From contig WRMX01000146.1 in the NCBI GenBank assembly GCA_009776905.1, forward strand, positions 1 to 6,168: 6,168 nt of DNA. The letters run 5' to 3'. Both the position numbers and the translations under genes were made by a program. The notes under the pieces were generated by a model. The model was not told the DNA's origin, ran no database searches, and worked only from the letters and a program-made list of their open reading frames with translations. Of this stretch, positions 5,217 through 6,168 are shown one piece after another (position 1 is the first letter of the stretch; every line of letters begins with the position of its first letter). The DNA is from Oscillospiraceae bacterium. Its GTDB lineage: Bacteria; Bacillota; Clostridia; Oscillospirales; Oscillospiraceae.

Positions 5217-6168
5217 TCAAGTATCCAAATCGACTGCATATTTGGCGTTTTTCTCGATATATTCCTTGCGAGGCTCGACCTTCTCGCCCATAAGCACAGT
5301 AAAAACCTCGTCAGCCTGAATCGCATCAGTCAACTCGATACGTTTGAGCACACGCGTCTCAGGATTCATCGTCGTCTCCCATAATTCGTGCGCATCCATC
5401 TCGCCCAGGCCCTTGTTTCGCGATATTTCGACCTTGCCTCTGCCATCCTCGCCGCGCATATCGTTAAGCACAACATCGAGGTCGTCTTCATTGAGGACAT
5501 ATCGCACAGTCTTGCCCCTCGTGAGCTTAAACAAAGGCGGCTGCGCAGCATATACATACCCGCCCTCAACCAACGGGCGCATAAACCGGAAAAAGAACGT
5601 CAACAGCAGCGTACGGATATGGCTGCCGTCGACATCGGCATCGGCCATGATGATCACTTTGTGGTATCTGAGTTTTGACTGATCGAAATCCTCGCCGATC
5701 CCCGCGCCGAGAGCAGTAATGACAGGAGTCAGTTTTTCGTTGCCGTAAACCTTATCCGCTCTGGCTTTTTCGACATTGAGCATCTTGCCCCACAAAGGCA
5801 ATATCGCCTGAAAACGACTGTCGCGGCCACCTTTGGCGCTGCCTCCCGCGCTATCGCCCTCCACAATGTAGATCTCCGTCAAAGAAGGATCAGCCTCGTT
5901 GCAATCAGCCAGTTTCCCGGGAAGCGCCATGCCTTCGAGCGCGTTCTTACGGCGGATATTCTCCTTTGCCTTGCGCGCAGCCTCGCGAGCGCGCGAAGCA
6001 GTTATGGCCTTATCGAGAATCCCCCTTGCGACAGCAGGGTTTTCCTCCAAGAAAATCGTCATCCGCTCCGAAACGATGCTATCGACAAGCGTCTTCACCT
6101 CGCTATTGCCGAGCTTGGATTTTGTCTGCCCCTCGAATTGCGGCTCCATGAGCCGCACGGAAATGACC
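5217..6168 (-). CDS. gyrB: DNA gyrase subunit B, C-terminal half (5' part outside the window)
   Basis: This is the ATPase/TOPRIM subunit of gyrase. The frame is open from the right edge to TGA at 5219-5217, giving 316 visible residues. It begins VISVRLMEPQFEGQTK, the end of the transducer domain, so the true start lies beyond the window; the internal GTG at 6158 and ATG at 6149 are not starts. The TOPRIM domain shows YIVEGDSAGGSAKGG, with the metal-binding Glu encoded at 5861-5859, and MADADVDGSHIRT, with the three Asp encoded between 5642 and 5628. NKGLGEMDAHELWETT and the C-terminal RKEYIEKNAKYAVDLDT are typical GyrB sequence. The E. coli-type long insertion is absent, as in Gram-positive bacteria. 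ParE is less likely because the gene lies directly upstream of a GyrA-box-containing gyrA. Confidence 0.96.
   Translation of the reverse strand, partial: VISVRLMEPQFEGQTKSKLGNSEVKTLVDSIVSERMTIFLEENPAVARGILDKAITASRAREAARKAKENIRRKNALEGMALPGKLADCNEADPSLTEIYIVEGDSAGGSAKGGRDSRFQAILPLWGKMLNVEKARADKVYGNEKLTPVITALGAGIGEDFDQSKLRYHKVIIMADADVDGSHIRTLLLTFFFRFMRPLVEGGYVYAAQPPLFKLTRGKTVRYVLNEDDLDVVLNDMRGEDGRGKVEISRNKGLGEMDAHELWETTMNPETRVLKRIELTDAIQADEVFTVLMGEKVEPRKEYIEKNAKYAVDLDT

Noticed and set aside
6147..6158. GTG at 6158 or ATG at 6149 as gyrB start
   Set aside because: The frame continues upstream with VIS in front of VRLMEPQFEG, conserved internal GyrB sequence. The ATPase domain must lie beyond the right edge.

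Overview
The window looks like chromosomal DNA of an anaerobic member of the Bacillota, probably a clostridial lineage. I infer this from a gyrB-gyrA pair in one transcription unit, a GyrB without the long insertion of the E. coli type, a textbook sigma-A promoter with a strong Shine-Dalgarno site, and an IMP dehydrogenase of the unusual 'Tritrichomonas' type. The genus cannot be read from the sequence. All intact genes are housekeeping genes. There is no transposase, phage gene, CRISPR array or RNA gene.

Layout: (a) 1-166, minus strand: the start of a gene that runs off the left edge and encodes a Pro/Gln-rich N-terminus built from 10-residue tandem repeats. (b) 167-396: a divergent intergenic region with two spaced direct-repeat pairs, a consensus promoter at 303-332 and a strong ribosome binding site at 381-388. 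(c) 397-1902, plus strand: guaB, a 501-residue IMP dehydrogenase that matches the numbering of the Tritrichomonas foetus enzyme at every key residue checked. (d) 1903-2026: a convergent gap with two hairpins that look like inverted copies of one dispersed repeat and probably terminate transcription from both sides. (e) 2027-6168, minus strand: gyrB (3' half) - gyrA - rnhA, apparently one operon read from right to left, with rnhA overlapping the gyrA stop codon in ATGA.

The minus-strand operon joins both gyrase subunits, which introduce negative supercoils, with RNase HI, which removes the R-loops that negative supercoiling promotes. The divergent guaB makes XMP for guanine nucleotide synthesis and has its own promoter. 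The most notable points are the Tritrichomonas-type IMPDH with Lys310/Glu431, the acidic five-unit repeat tail on GyrA encoded by a 36-bp minisatellite, the natural Ala at the GyrA quinolone-determining position, and the gyrBA-rnhA arrangement. I found no clear previously undescribed multi-gene system.
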